Notes: a model not told the origin generated them from the sequence alone. A stretch of 64,000 nt of DNA from Amoebidium appalachense (GCA_963693365.1 CAVNZM010000012.1:3410001-3474000), one strand, 5' to 3'; shown: positions 11,902 through 21,905, numbered from the stretch's first letter. Program-made: numbers and translations.

Positions 11902-13116
11902 TTTTATATTATAACTCTATCTCTCCTCGATGAGAGACTAATTCAATGCAATAAATAGGCTTGAAACCGCTATATTTTAAAGATAATGTAACTATTTACT
12001 TGTAGACTTGTGCAACTTTGTTAATTTAACGGCTAGGTACCAAATGTCAAAGTGCAATAACCTAGTTATAAATAAACTTAGTTATGGCCAACGCATTGAA
12101 ACATTTAACTGTTTTAACTAAATCCCAGTCCAAAAAGCTTTTTGCTTCTAGATTGTATGCCCTGAGTGGTAGCGGAAGAATCTGAATTTATTGAATTGAT
12201 CTGAGAAGGTATTAGTTAATTATTTAACACATTAATTCAGATGTGGTACCCGGTTCTTCATTCTTTAGAGAGCCTGATGTTTAAATTCAGCTGCTAAATG
12301 TAGACATGAGTAAACAAAAATCAGTGGATTGAAAGTCTAAGACGTAGATATTGGATAAAAGATCTGTGTCACTTACTTGCCCAAAGTTTTAGATTGATTG
12401 CGCGGAGTGGTAGCGGAAGAATCTGAATTTATTGAATTGATCTGAGAAGGTCCTAGTCAATTATTTAATACATTAATTCAGATGTGGTACCCGGTTCTTT
12501 AGAGAGCCTGATGTGTAAATTCCGCTGCTAAATGTAGACATGAGTAAACAAAAATCAGTGGATTGAAATCTGAGACGTAGATATTGGATAAAAGATCTGT
12601 GTCACTTACTTGCCCAAAGTTTTAGATTGATTGCGCAGAGTGTAACAGCTCGTAAGAGAAAGCAAAAGCTTTATTCAATGGAAGAACTAAAATAGCAAGA
12701 AAATCGTAATGGTATTTAGGGCCCTATTACTTTAATGTCAATCTAATTATAAAGCTCTTTAGAGTATCACTACTCTAATGACAATGGCTTCGTATTCAAG
12801 AAACAATTCTAGTATAAAGGCTCTACTGAGACTCTAGTACTAACTCGCAACTCGTTTAGTCCTTGCAACTCGTTGAGTAGTTTCAATCTGACACCAGTGG
12901 ATAGACGTTAATGCGTTAAAGCATGGATGGGATGTTATTACAGAAACACGGCACAAATAATACCATAATTTTAGGTAAAGTATGTACTGCTTGAGGAATT
13001 ATTATTATCAATATAGGCATTTTATATAGGGTGAATTGTCGTTTGATTTCAAATTAGATCTGTATTGCTTGATAAAATAGTATCGTAGAGCATGGGAGAG
13101 TGCAATTAACACAATG
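11902..13116. other. AT-rich mitochondrial DNA, possibly rRNA-containing
   Basis: No protein frame. Short stretches such as GTAACAGCTCGTAAGAG near 12642 resemble a conserved large-subunit rRNA segment (bacterial consensus GTAATAGCTCACT), but I cannot fold or align it here. The contig ends at the gap. Confidence 0.35.
12164..12637 (+). repeat. Two tandem copies of a 241-bp mitochondrial unit
   Basis: The block beginning GAGTGGTAGCGGAAGAATC at 12164 is repeated at 12405 with small indels. The second copy is about 233 bp. It ends at the rRNA-like GTAACAGCTC segment. It may be a duplicated piece of rRNA or a repeat typical of expanded protist mitochondrial DNA. Confidence 0.8.
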
Positions 13117-13616
13117 NNNNNNNNNNNNNNNNNNNNNNNNNNNNNNNNNNNNNNNNNNNNNNNNNNNNNNNNNNNNNNNNNNNNNNNNNNNNNNNNNNNN
13201 NNNNNNNNNNNNNNNNNNNNNNNNNNNNNNNNNNNNNNNNNNNNNNNNNNNNNNNNNNNNNNNNNNNNNNNNNNNNNNNNNNNNNNNNNNNNNNNNNNNN
13301 NNNNNNNNNNNNNNNNNNNNNNNNNNNNNNNNNNNNNNNNNNNNNNNNNNNNNNNNNNNNNNNNNNNNNNNNNNNNNNNNNNNNNNNNNNNNNNNNNNNN
13401 NNNNNNNNNNNNNNNNNNNNNNNNNNNNNNNNNNNNNNNNNNNNNNNNNNNNNNNNNNNNNNNNNNNNNNNNNNNNNNNNNNNNNNNNNNNNNNNNNNNN
13501 NNNNNNNNNNNNNNNNNNNNNNNNNNNNNNNNNNNNNNNNNNNNNNNNNNNNNNNNNNNNNNNNNNNNNNNNNNNNNNNNNNNNNNNNNNNNNNNNNNNN
13601 NNNNNNNNNNNNNNNN
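13117..13616. other. Assembly gap, exactly 500 N
   Basis: A round 500 N is a scaffolding placeholder of unknown true length. Mitochondrial DNA lies left and viral DNA right, so linkage across the gap is not evidence of physical linkage. Confidence 0.98.
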
Positions 13617-13693
13617 TCATTTGTATATTGATAGATAATAAAACCCGCATATCGTTGGTCTGTCGTCGTCATTTTAATCTTTAATTTTGTGAA

Positions 13694-14048
13694 ATGGACG
13701 TTGATGTATACAACCCAGGGTGTTATTGGTACGTTGGAGATCGCGGGTGGTTAGGCAACATGCTGGCGCAGCCGCGCGCGCTCACTCTGAGACTGTGTGG
13801 TCCCCCTCCGCGACGAGTGATTTGATTGGCGTCAAGTATCTGGTGTGGATCATAAAAGCCGCTTTGTTGCAAACGCGTTGGGGAGCAGCCTGCCGATTCC
13901 AGATATTTGTTGGAATGTCGGTGAACTCGTCAGTGTTTTGACAAAAACACAATCGCGTATACCGGAAGTCGCGGTGATTGCCAAGCGAGAGCCCTGGTGG
14001 GATCCACCTTTCAAAGGGGTGGGTCGTTTCAAGGTAATACGGGTGTAG
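13694..14048 (+). pseudogene. Frameshifted copy of the 115-residue inverted-repeat gene
   Basis: Corresponds to the intact gene at 19013-19360. It starts with the same ATG and first 24 codons, then an indel in the GCGCGCGCGC stretch near 13780 and another near 13840 change frame. From 13845 the frame is again the conserved one. Either decay of this copy or consensus errors in GC repeats. Confidence 0.6.
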
Positions 14049-14410
14049 CATTTGGAAAGTATTTTTTTGTGTGGTTTCCGTCTCGGTGGATTGTGGGGAT
14101 GTGGTGTACGTATATGCAAGCATCAGTGGGGAATAGTATCCACATTCAGCGAATCATGAAGTTGCCGCATAATGGGTCCAGTATTGGTTGGGGCCGGGTT
14201 TTTTGCTTCAGTGAATTGTTTATTCTATGAATGTCACATGATATCAGCTTTAACCATTTTTGGACGCAATGAGATAGCGGACGCGACTACCCAAGGCCAC
14301 ATTGTGCAATTGTACCAATAAAAAGAGGAAGTCTCAGTTTTTCAGCGCGATACATACGACCCTTCACAGCAACCGCCTGGGCCTATTTTGCAATCCGTAA
14401 TGAAATTGGA

Positions 14411-14650
14411 TCTGATTGGTCCACCCGGTTTAACCGCCTGATCTGATTGGTCCGTCATGTTTGACCGCCTGATCTGATTGGTCCGCCAGGTTTGACCGCC
14501 TGATCTGATTGGTCCGCCAGGTTTGACCGCCTGATCTGATTGGTCCGCCAGGTTTGACCGCCTGATCTGATTGGTCCGCCAGGTTTGACCGCCTGATCTG
14601 ATTGGTCCGCCAGGTTTGACCGCCTGATCTGATTGGTCCGCCAGGTTGGT
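14411..14650 (+). repeat. 31-bp tandem array, 8 units, each with ATTGGTCC
   Basis: Units start at 14411, 14442, 14473, 14504, 14535, 14566, 14597 and 14628. Each contains TGATTGGTCCGCC, i.e. an inverted CCAAT box, plus the half-palindrome TTTGACCGCC. The same array lies in the right arm. Confidence 0.92.
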
Positions 14651-15242
14651 CCGCGTCCAACCCTACCCTGTGAAAGACGCTTCCTGAACGCCGCGGTGGT
14701 CACCATGATTTGAAGCATGTGTTGTGGCGTGCTTTGTGCGCGGTTTGGTTGGTTGTTCACTCGGCGAAACGTTTGTCGCAAAGGGAAAACGCGAGGCCAC
14801 TTGATTGGCCAGACGAAACGCACAAAAAAGATGTGAAAAGCGAGCCCCCCGACTGGCCTTGTCGAAATTGGGGTGTTGTTTTGATTGGCTGGGTTTGGGC
14901 TGAGTTTGACACTTATGTAATGCGCATTGGTTCGTTTTGGTGGTTGCGCTATTGCAGATGTTTATTGCTTCGTTTTGGTGGTTGCGTCATTGCAGATGTT
15001 TATAAGGATCGTAGAAGTTCAAATCCTTCATTTCGCTTTGTTTTTGCTTGCTTTTAGAAGGGATTTTCTATTCTGTTTTCCATCGCGAACGAGCCGTGTT
15101 TTAAGCTTCTATGTTTTGAGAAGATGTTTTTTTCGTTTTCCATCGTCTACGAACCGTGACATGTAGCGACACAAAAATTTCGGTGTTTTGGTTGTGTTTA
15201 CAGTTTTTTTCATTTGGAATCGTTCGTTTTAACGGGTTCACA

Positions 15243-15794
15243 ATGGCTTCTGTTCGCTATGCTCGTGGTTCTGGGACTTTTCGGTTTATTATCGATTTTT
15301 TTGACCCACTGGTTTTTCTTTTTTCCCACAAGCGTGACCCGAGTATGCAAAGCAACATGCGGGTTTCCCTGCCTTTCCTTGCCAGATTGTGGCGTCACGC
15401 ACAGGTCCCTCGCGGTGACTAACGGGATTGTCGTCGATTCGATTGACGCAATACGATTTTTTGTTGGATGAGTTGCTTCACGTTTGTGCACATCTCACCC
15501 TCGACACCTCTGGTGTAGCCACAATTGATGTTCGTGATTCTCGCTTTTGCTTGAAAAAATTGATGCCGATTCTATTTTTTCATCTGACGTTGAAGTACAT
15601 CGCTCCTACAAAGCTGATTGGGATGACCTTGTTGGCAAATGCATCGCGTCTACATGACATATCGTGACAGTGCTCTATGCGACCAAGACCCATGGCCTGT
15701 GACCGATGAAGATGGTTAGATTTTCTGTTGTGTGTTGGCCGGAGTATTCGTATTTGTATGCCGCTACTTCTGCCGTGAACGCCCAGAAGAAGGA
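15243..15794 (+). pseudogene. Truncated, frameshifted copy of the 341-residue inverted-repeat gene
   Basis: Matches the 5' half of the gene at 16806-17831, starting at the same ATG, with several indels. Homology stops abruptly at 15794, and 60 bp further on begins a poly-C bounded low-complexity insertion, so the gene has lost its 3' half. Confidence 0.7.
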
Positions 15795-15855
15795 GCAGCT
15801 GTACAGCTATCTTGAGGCCCCGGACTTGATCTTGATGATCTGTGGACCCGGGCCA

Positions 15856-16647
15856 CCCCCCCCCCCCCCCCCCCCCCCGTGGCCAATGACAACAAAGAAC
15901 GGGGAACGGGGAACGGGGCCATGCCAGGCACACGAGGCACACGAGGCACACGAGGCACACGAGGCACACGAGGCACACGAGGCACACGAGGCACACGAGG
16001 CACACGAGGCACACGGGGCTGCCAGGCCTCGCCGCCCCGCCCAGCCACGCCCAGCCCCGCCGGTGGAGAGAGAGAGAGAGAGAGAGAAAAGTCTAAGTCT
16101 ACACGAGAGAGAGGGAGAGAAAAGTCTAAGTCTACACGAGAGAGAGGGAGAGAAAAGTCTAAGTCTACACGAGAGAGAGGGAGAGAAAAGTCTAAGTCTA
16201 CACGAGAGAGAGGGAGAGAAAAGTCTAAGTCTACACGAGAGAGAGGGAGAGAAAAGTCTGAGTCTACACGAGAGAGAGGGAGAGAAAAGTCTGAGTCTAC
16301 ACGAGAGAGAGGGAGAGAAAAGTCTGAGTCTACACGAGAGAGAGGGAGAGAAAAGTCTGAGTCTACACGAGAGAGAGGGAGAGAAAAGTCTGAGTCTAAC
16401 GGCAGGGGCAGGGGCAGGGGCAGGGGGCAGGCGTGCACGTGAGGCAGGCGTGCACGTGAGGCAGGGGGGGGGGGCAGGCGAGGCAGGGGGGGGGCAGGCG
16501 AGGCAGGCGTGCACGTGAGGCAGGGGGGGGGGGGGCAGGCGAGGCAGGGGGGCAGGCGAGGCAGGGGGGGGCAGGCGAGGCAGGGGGGGGCAGGCGTGCA
16601 CGTGAGCCTCGCAGGCCTCGCGGGCCCGGGGGGGGGGGGGGGGGGGG
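15856..16647. repeat. Low-complexity cassette bounded by poly-C (left) and poly-G (right)
   Basis: In order: 23 C (15856-15878), about ten 9-bp GGCACACGA units (15926-16015), a run of 33-bp units containing GAGAGAGGGAGAG and AAAGTCT(A/G)AGTCTAC (about 16085-16398, nine or more copies), GGGGCA repeats, GCAGGCGAGGCAG repeats with short G runs, and 20 G (16628-16647). The long arginine/serine-rich frames here are translations of repeats. Confidence 0.85.
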
Positions 16648-16805
16648 TGCAAAAACAGGGATCTGTAAATACTTCGCGGGGTTTTACATTAGCATACAAT
16701 ACGGGTATAACAATTCAAAAAACACACATTCTGATCAGCATCGATGATCTAAACTACGAGCATAGAAATTCCAAAAAGACGAGTGTCGATTTTTCTACAT
16801 ACAGC

Positions 16806-17831
16806 TCATTCATACTCGGTATGATCGGATTGCATAATCGTCTTTGGACAGAAAAGGAGAGAGGGACGAGATGTGTTATGGTACACAACCAGAGATAAAC
16901 TGTTGTCGTCATCACCACCATTTTCACTTTCACCCTCGCCACCACTGTTTTCACTTTCACCCTCGCCATCTGGCTCGTAAACCGGCTCCTCGTTCAACGC
17001 GCCACGATTCAAATGCACATGTTCCTCCAAAGCCTCCAACTCAACGTACAAAGCAAGCGCACGAACACCACCACCTCCACCCAAATCATCGCGACTTCTC
17101 TTACGTCGTTTGACGGAGTCGCCAGAACCGCGTCGGGGAGGCAGACCACAACCAAAATGACATTCTCTCGGCTCGACGTTGTGATATCGCTTCAGACGCT
17201 GTTCGTTGTTGTACACCTCGCTTGTGAGTTTGGATTTCCGTGCCTGTAGTACTTTAATTTGACGAGAAAGGGACCCGATCTCGTCCTTCTTCTGGGCGTT
17301 CACGGCGGAGGTAGCGGCATACAAATACGAATACTCGGCCAACACACAACTGAAAATCTTCTTGTCTTCATCGGTCACAGGCCATGGGTCTTGGTCGCAT
17401 AGAGCACTGTCACGATATGTCATGAACGCGATGCATTTGCCAACAAGGTCATCCCAATCAGCTTTGTAGGAGCGATGTACTTCAACGTCGGGCGAAAAAA
17501 TAGAATCGGCATCAATTTTTTTCAAACACAACCGGAAGTCACGAACATCAATTGTGGCTACACCAGAGGTGTCGAGGGTGAGATGTGCACAAACGTCGAG
17601 CAACTCATCCAACAAAAAATCGTATTCGTCAATCGAATCGACGACAGTCCCGTTAGTCACCGCGAGGACCTGTGCGTGACGCCACAATCTGGCAAGGGAA
17701 GGCAGGGAAACCCGCATGTTGCTTTGCATACTCGGGTCACGCTTGTGGGAGGGTCTTGTTTCCAGTGCGTCAAAGAAATCGATAATAACCCGAAAAGTCC
17801 CAGAGACACGAGCATAGCGAACAGAAGCCAT
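16806..17831 (-). CDS. Putative nuclear coiled-coil protein of the inverted repeat
   Basis: Hypothetical, 341 residues from the ATG shared with the left-arm copy (an upstream in-frame ATG exists at 17879). The middle has a heptad-like segment (about 190-225, DEIGSLSRQIKVLQARKSK...), then a strong basic cluster KRRKRSRDD that looks like a nuclear localisation signal, a glycine run, and an acidic tail with GEGESEN repeats. This layout suggests a nuclear DNA- or protein-binding factor; no family is recognised. The 3' half lies outside the inverted repeat, so only this copy can be complete. Confidence 0.7.
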   Translation of the reverse strand: MASVRYARVSGTFRVIIDFFDALETRPSHKRDPSMQSNMRVSLPSLARLWRHAQVLAVTNGTVVDSIDEYDFLLDELLDVCAHLTLDTSGVATIDVRDFRLCLKKIDADSIFSPDVEVHRSYKADWDDLVGKCIAFMTYRDSALCDQDPWPVTDEDKKIFSCVLAEYSYLYAATSAVNAQKKDEIGSLSRQIKVLQARKSKLTSEVYNNEQRLKRYHNVEPRECHFGCGLPPRRGSGDSVKRRKRSRDDLGGGGGVRALALYVELEALEEHVHLNRGALNEEPVYEPDGEGESENSGGEGESENGGDDDNSLSLVVYHNTSRPSLLFCPKTIMQSDHTEYE

Positions 17832-18415
17832 TGTGAACCCGTTAACACGAACGATTCCAAATGGGCTTAACAAACACAACCAAACACCGAAATTTTGTGT
17901 CGCTACATGTCACGGTTCGTAGACGATGGAAAACAGAAAAAACATCTTCTCAAAACATAGAAGCTTAAAACACGGCTCGTTCGCGATGGAAAACAGAATA
18001 GAAAATCTCTTCTAAAAGCAAGCAAAAACAAACGAAATGAAGGATTTGAACTTCTGCGATCCTTATAAACATCTGCAATAGCGCAACCACCAAAACGAAC
18101 CAATAAACATCTGCAATAGCGCAACCACCAAAACGAACCAATGCGCATTACATAAGTGTCAAACTCAGCCCAAACCCAGCCAATCAAAACAACACCCCAA
18201 TTTCGCTTGGCCAATCGGGGGGCTCGCTTTTCACATCTTTTTTGTGCGTTTCGTCTGGCCAATCAAGTGGCCTCGCGTTTCCCTTTGCGACAAACGTTTC
18301 GCCGAGTGAACAACCAACCAAACCGCGCACAAAGCACGCCACCACACATGCTTCCCATCATGGTGACCACCGCGGCGTTCAGGAAGCGTCTTTCACAGGG
18401 TAGGGTTGGACGCGG

Positions 18416-18655
18416 ACCAACCTGGCGGACCAATCAGATCAGGCGGTCAAACCTGGCGGACCAATCAGATCAGGCGGTCAAACCTGGCGGACCAATCAGA
18501 TCAGGCGGTCAAACCTGGCGGACCAATCAGATCAGGCGGTCAAACCTGGCGGACCAATCAGATCAGGCGGTCAAACCTGGCGGACCAATCAGATCAGGCG
18601 GTCAAACCTGGCGGACCAATCAGATCAGGCGGTTAAACCGGGTGGACCAATCAGA
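18416..18655 (-). repeat. 31-bp tandem array, right-arm copy
   Basis: Mirror image of 14411-14650 with the same unit number, each unit with GGACCAATCAGA. Copy number is preserved between arms, which suggests recent homogenisation or a recent duplication. Confidence 0.92.
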
Positions 18656-19012
18656 TCCAATTTCATTACGGATTGCAAAATAGGCCCAGGCGGTTGCTGT
18701 GAAGGGTCGTATGTATCGCGCGACAGACACAGGCTTCCTCTTTTTATTGGTACAATTGCACAATGTGGCCTTGGGTAGTCGCGTCCGCTATCTCATTCGT
18801 CCTGTTCTGGTTGACGCTGATATCATGTGACATTCATAGAATAAACAATTCACTGAAGCAAAAAACCCGGCCCCAACCAATACTGGACCCATTATGCGAC
18901 AACTTCATGATTCGCTGGCTGTGGATACTATTCCCACTGATGCTTGCATATACGTACACCACATCCCCACAATCCACCGAGACGGAAACCACACAAAAAA
19001 TACTTTCAAATG

Positions 19013-19360
19013 CTACACCCGTATTACCTTGAAACGACCCACCCCTTTGAAAGGTGGATCCCACCAGGGCTCTCGCTTGGCAATCACCACGACTTCCGGT
19101 ATACGCGATTGTGTTTTTGTCAAAACACTGACGAGTTCACCGACATTCCAACATATATCTGGAATCGGCAGGCTGCTCCCCAACGCGTTTACAACAAAGC
19201 GGCTTTTTTGATCCACACCAGATACTTGTGTAATCAAATCACTCGTCGCGGAGAGGACCACAGTCTCAGAGTGAGCGCGCGCGCTGCGCAGCATGTTGCC
19301 TAACCACCCGCGATCTCCAACGTACCAATAACACCCTGGGTTGTATACATCAACGTCCAT
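19013..19360 (-). CDS. Hypothetical protein of the inverted repeat
   Basis: Intact 115-residue frame from ATG at 19360, conserved in sense with the frameshifted left-arm copy. The sequence is mixed in composition with no signal peptide or membrane segment; the C-terminal half (VGELVSVLTKTQSRIPEV, then KREPWWDPPFKG) is the part best preserved between arms. No family recognised. It lies at the outer end of the arm, reading toward the 31-bp array. Confidence 0.6.
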   Translation of the reverse strand: MDVDVYNPGCYWYVGDRGWLGNMLRSARAHSETVVLSATSDLITQVSGVDQKSRFVVNALGSSLPIPDICWNVGELVSVLTKTQSRIPEVVVIAKREPWWDPPFKGVGRFKVIRV

Positions 19361-19433
19361 TTCACAAAGACAAAGATTAAAATGACGACGACAGACCAAC
19401 GATCACCGGGTTTTATTATCTATCAATATACAA

Positions 19434-19844
19434 ATGACACCCCTCCAATTATTGCAGCTGACGATCGTTGGATACACAACCCCTGGGGCACGTGCCCATC
19501 CGTATATGTATCCACCAGCACAACCTCCAACATCCACGCCAACTGCCACGCAAAAACCAAGCTGCACACACACACTGATAGACACACCAACACATAAATG
19601 GACGTGTACGAGCGTGACAATAAACAATACATGTAGCTGGACGTGCGATCGGAAGCAATCACTCATAATACCATGCAATCAGTCAGTCAGATGCAAGATA
19701 TACAAAGTCGACCCCAAGACGTTAGGGGTCATGCGTTGCAAGAATCGCGCAACCGGGACGAAAATTCCTTGCACGAGCCAGACGTGCTGTGTACTTTACA
19801 AGGAGCCCATTACCTACACAAAGACCGCACCTTTCCGCCAATAG
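19434..19844 (+). CDS. Cysteine-rich hypothetical protein
   Basis: 136 residues. The first 55 are proline/threonine-rich; the rest has ten or so cysteines in short spacing (WTCTSV, NTCSWTC, IPCNQSVRCK, IPCTSQTCC), as in small disulphide-rich extracellular domains. No signal peptide is visible at this start, so an upstream exon or frameshift is possible; the overlapping frame beginning at 19382 could supply the N terminus. It starts exactly at the edge of the inverted repeat. Confidence 0.4.
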   Translation: MTPLQLLQLTIVGYTTPGARAHPYMYPPAQPPTSTPTATQKPSCTHTLIDTPTHKWTCTSVTINNTCSWTCDRKQSLIIPCNQSVRCKIYKVDPKTLGVMRCKNRATGTKIPCTSQTCCVLYKEPITYTKTAPFRQ

Positions 19845-19873
19845 AGACCATCGGGGTCTTATAATCGTATGCA

Positions 19874-20221
19874 ATGACCATGGCTAGACGACGGAAAACA
19901 CACTCCGAGCGCCATCGGCACAGACGCCCAGGCCCAAAACAAAAGCGAAAAAAGCGCCATAAAAAAGCAAGACACAGACAGAGACCAAGAAGAGACACAC
20001 AAAACGGACAACGGTACAGGACGGCATGGAGGACCAGATATTATATTTGGTACCCACAGAAAGTAACAGACACACACAGACAGACGCGGTCACTTTCGAC
20101 GAACACACAACAGACCTTAAAACCAAACGAACCCCAGAAAAGGTGCGGTTTCAATATTGGACCGGGTGAGGTAGGTGTTCCTTGTGCCAACATCCACGAC
20201 GTAGAAGATCCCGAATTTTGA
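19874..20221 (+). CDS. Arginine/lysine-rich small basic protein
   Basis: 115 residues (a second in-frame ATG is at 19880). The first half is extremely basic (KQKRKKRHKKARHRQR), as in protamine-like or nucleic-acid-condensing proteins. A TATA-like TCTTATAATC lies 20 bp upstream. The low complexity means it could be a chance frame, hence the low score. Confidence 0.35.
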   Translation: MTMARRRKTHSERHRHRRPGPKQKRKKRHKKARHRQRPRRDTQNGQRYRTAWRTRYYIWYPQKVTDTHRQTRSLSTNTQQTLKPNEPQKRCGFNIGPGEVGVPCANIHDVEDPEF

Positions 20222-20716
20222 TTCGCCGCTTTGAATGATTGGGCGGTATTTGATCCGATCCACCGTTTTGAATGATTGGACAGTCCCGTAGTTTTGATTC
20301 GCCGCTTTGAGTGATTGGGCGGTATTTGATCTGATCCACCATTTAGAATGATTGGACAGTCCCGATTTTTGAATCGCCGTTTTGAATGATTGGACGGTAA
20401 GGTGAAACATCCCGAATTTTGATTCACTGTTTGTGATTGGGCGCAAATCATTATCAATTAACACTACAATCCAATTCGTTGGTTATTTTTATTGGTTGCT
20501 GATATAGTGAGCTCATACCAACACATTAGGAATTTATGGGATGGAGAGCAGCGATTGGCTACATCGGGACACATAACGCCATCATACACCAATCATTTGC
20601 ATCTGCTTACGCGCATGTGAATCAAATGATATAAAGAGGAACGTCACTCACACCATGCTTCATTATTCATCATTCGACAAGAATCAGAATATGCGTTTCT
20701 AGTTTCGCAAATCACG
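20222..20716 (+). promoter_or_regulatory. ATTGG-repeat promoter region
   Basis: About 2.5 units of a 76-bp repeat (20220-20420), each with two copies of the motif (A/G)(A/T)TGATTGG(G/A)C. Two more ATTGG boxes follow near 20492 and 20555. A TATA box (TGATATAAAGAGG) lies at 20627, 90 bp upstream of the ATG at 20717. Confidence 0.7.
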
Positions 20717-21250
20717 ATGCCGAACTCCGTTTTCTATGCTCTGCCCGCCACACTTCCTGTGGAGCACAGAACAAAGTACATCAAGTATATCACAGACAAC
20801 GTGAAGTCTGATGGGTCGTACGACGACAACCCAGACTTGGTTGTCGTGTCGTCGTCCATCAACGGGCTGGATGCCGATATGCTGAATAGCCATGCCGCAT
20901 TCTGCAAGGAGTGTGTCCAAGCCCTGATAGAGGTAGATTTCAGTCTACTGCGTCCAAAGCGACACGTCCTGATGAGATTTGTATTGCGGAAGGAGGACGC
21001 CTCTCTCGTTACACAGCTTGCCCGACTTGTCTCGGTTCTCGCCGTGGTGGGTATTATCACGATTCCTTACACGAAAGACGCCAACTACACCATCTTCCAG
21101 ATCGCCGACAAGCATTGTACTTGGAATACCCCGACCGTGCGCACAATCGCGGAATTGGCGGAACTCCCTCACGACGAACCCAATAAGACAAAAATATACA
21201 CCGCTAACACTCCGACCACCCCACATCACACTACCGTCGTCACCGTTTGA
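20717..21250 (+). CDS. Hypothetical protein, 177 residues
   Basis: Starts at the first ATG after the TATA box at 20627. The middle is hydrophobic (LVTQLARLVSVLAVVGIITI, about 98-118) and could be a buried helix or one membrane segment. No family recognised. Its 3' end overlaps the end of the convergent gene on the minus strand by 11 bp, so the two transcripts overlap. Confidence 0.65.
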   Translation: MPNSVFYALPATLPVEHRTKYIKYITDNVKSDGSYDDNPDLVVVSSSINGLDADMLNSHAAFCKECVQALIEVDFSLLRPKRHVLMRFVLRKEDASLVTQLARLVSVLAVVGIITIPYTKDANYTIFQIADKHCTWNTPTVRTIAELAELPHDEPNKTKIYTANTPTTPHHTTVVTV

Positions 21251-21857
21251 CAGAGATCAAGGCACAGCCCACATACGTCTGGTGAACGCCATCGACGAGT
21301 TTGGAGGTCACCCACTTCATCTGCATATAGCATTTCCGCCGCCCTTTACAGACGCTCACCTCGCGGGGGGCGTGGATTGCATCCCATCGCCCCGAATTGG
21401 CCGTATCACCAGCACCCCTTATCACACTTGGAGTGCCTAGTTGGATGTCACTCGTATGCATGCGTCTATTAACCATTCTGAAAAAGCGGAAGTAGTAGTC
21501 TCCCCCGTGGGGAACATCGTTTTGGGTTTTGATGTTAAATCTCTTTCCGGGTTTGACTGTGTAGGTTTTGCCGGTTGGTTTGCGCGTCCGACATGGCTCG
21601 GACCACATATCGGGGGGTGGTTCGGTGTGGCTGTATTGCTTGGCATATTCAAGGTTGGACGATTGGAGTAGGTACATGGGTATGTCTTGACCGTATGATT
21701 GGGGGTTCTTTGCCATCGCCCGCATCTCGCGCGGCAACAATTCAATGAATCTTGCCGGGAAAGGCATCTGCGGCGGCCACAACATGGCTGCATGTCCGTG
21801 AACAGATGAACAGAGTATACTCAGAGCGATCCACATATGCGTGTACGCACTGGCCAT
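21240..21857 (-). CDS. Secreted LPMO-like (spindolin/fusolin/AA10-AA15-type) protein
   Basis: 205 residues from ATG at 21857 (the frame is open further upstream but without signal peptide). A hydrophobic signal segment (about 8-19) is followed by HGHAAMLWPP, placing His20 at the predicted mature N terminus as in lytic polysaccharide monooxygenases. A second His (His117, in NDVPHGGDYYFRFF) sits where the second copper-brace His is expected, and the C terminus YVGCALISV matches the family's closing 'CADI.I' strand. LPMOs cleave chitin or cellulose oxidatively; viral relatives (fusolins, GP37) help breach chitin barriers. Length suits a single catalytic domain. Family assignment is by motif only. 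Confidence 0.55.
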   Translation of the reverse strand: MASAYTHMWIALSILCSSVHGHAAMLWPPQMPFPARFIELLPREMRAMAKNPQSYGQDIPMYLLQSSNLEYAKQYSHTEPPPDMWSEPCRTRKPTGKTYTVKPGKRFNIKTQNDVPHGGDYYFRFFRMVNRRMHTSDIQLGTPSVIRGAGDTANSGRWDAIHAPREVSVCKGRRKCYMQMKWVTSKLVDGVHQTYVGCALISVKR

Positions 21858-21905
21858 TGCTTGTGGCACAATAAAATGCCCAGGTCTTGTTAGCCCCCAC
21901 ACGAT

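Larger units (their letters stand above)
13617..15794. repeat. Left arm of a large imperfect inverted repeat
   Basis: Reverse-complementary to 17284-19437, at roughly 95 percent or better by eye. The arm begins exactly at the gap, so it may extend further left. It holds degraded copies of the two genes intact in the right arm and the 31-bp array. Confidence 0.9.
17284..19437. repeat. Right arm of the large inverted repeat
   Basis: Reverse complement of 13617-15794. Beyond 19437 the sequence continues into unique viral genes, whereas the left arm runs into the gap at the matching base. This is the pattern of an assembly that broke at a repeat boundary. Confidence 0.9.

Noticed and set aside
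13054-13684. Four frames filled with undetermined residues
   Set aside because: They span the 500-N gap.
14411-14650. Possible CRISPR array
   Set aside because: The 31-bp units are contiguous with no variable spacers, in a eukaryotic virus context. The 57-bp and 59-bp arrays are likewise simple tandem repeats.
14430-14823. Frames with the repeated peptide RRSNLADQSDQAVKPGGPI, also at 18156-18683
   Set aside because: A 31-bp repeat read in three frames; no composition or conservation typical of protein. The left and right copies keep DNA identity, not frame.
15706-16699. Arg/Ser/Glu-rich frames across the poly-C/poly-G cassette
   Set aside because: Every frame is open because the 33-bp and 9-bp units are multiples of three; treated as repeats.
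18763-19032. Plus-strand 89-residue frame with hydrophobic N terminus (MWPWVVASAISFVLFW)
   Set aside because: In the left arm the same place diverges in all frames after a few codons, whereas the minus-strand gene at 19013-19360 is conserved in frame. Not supported as coding.
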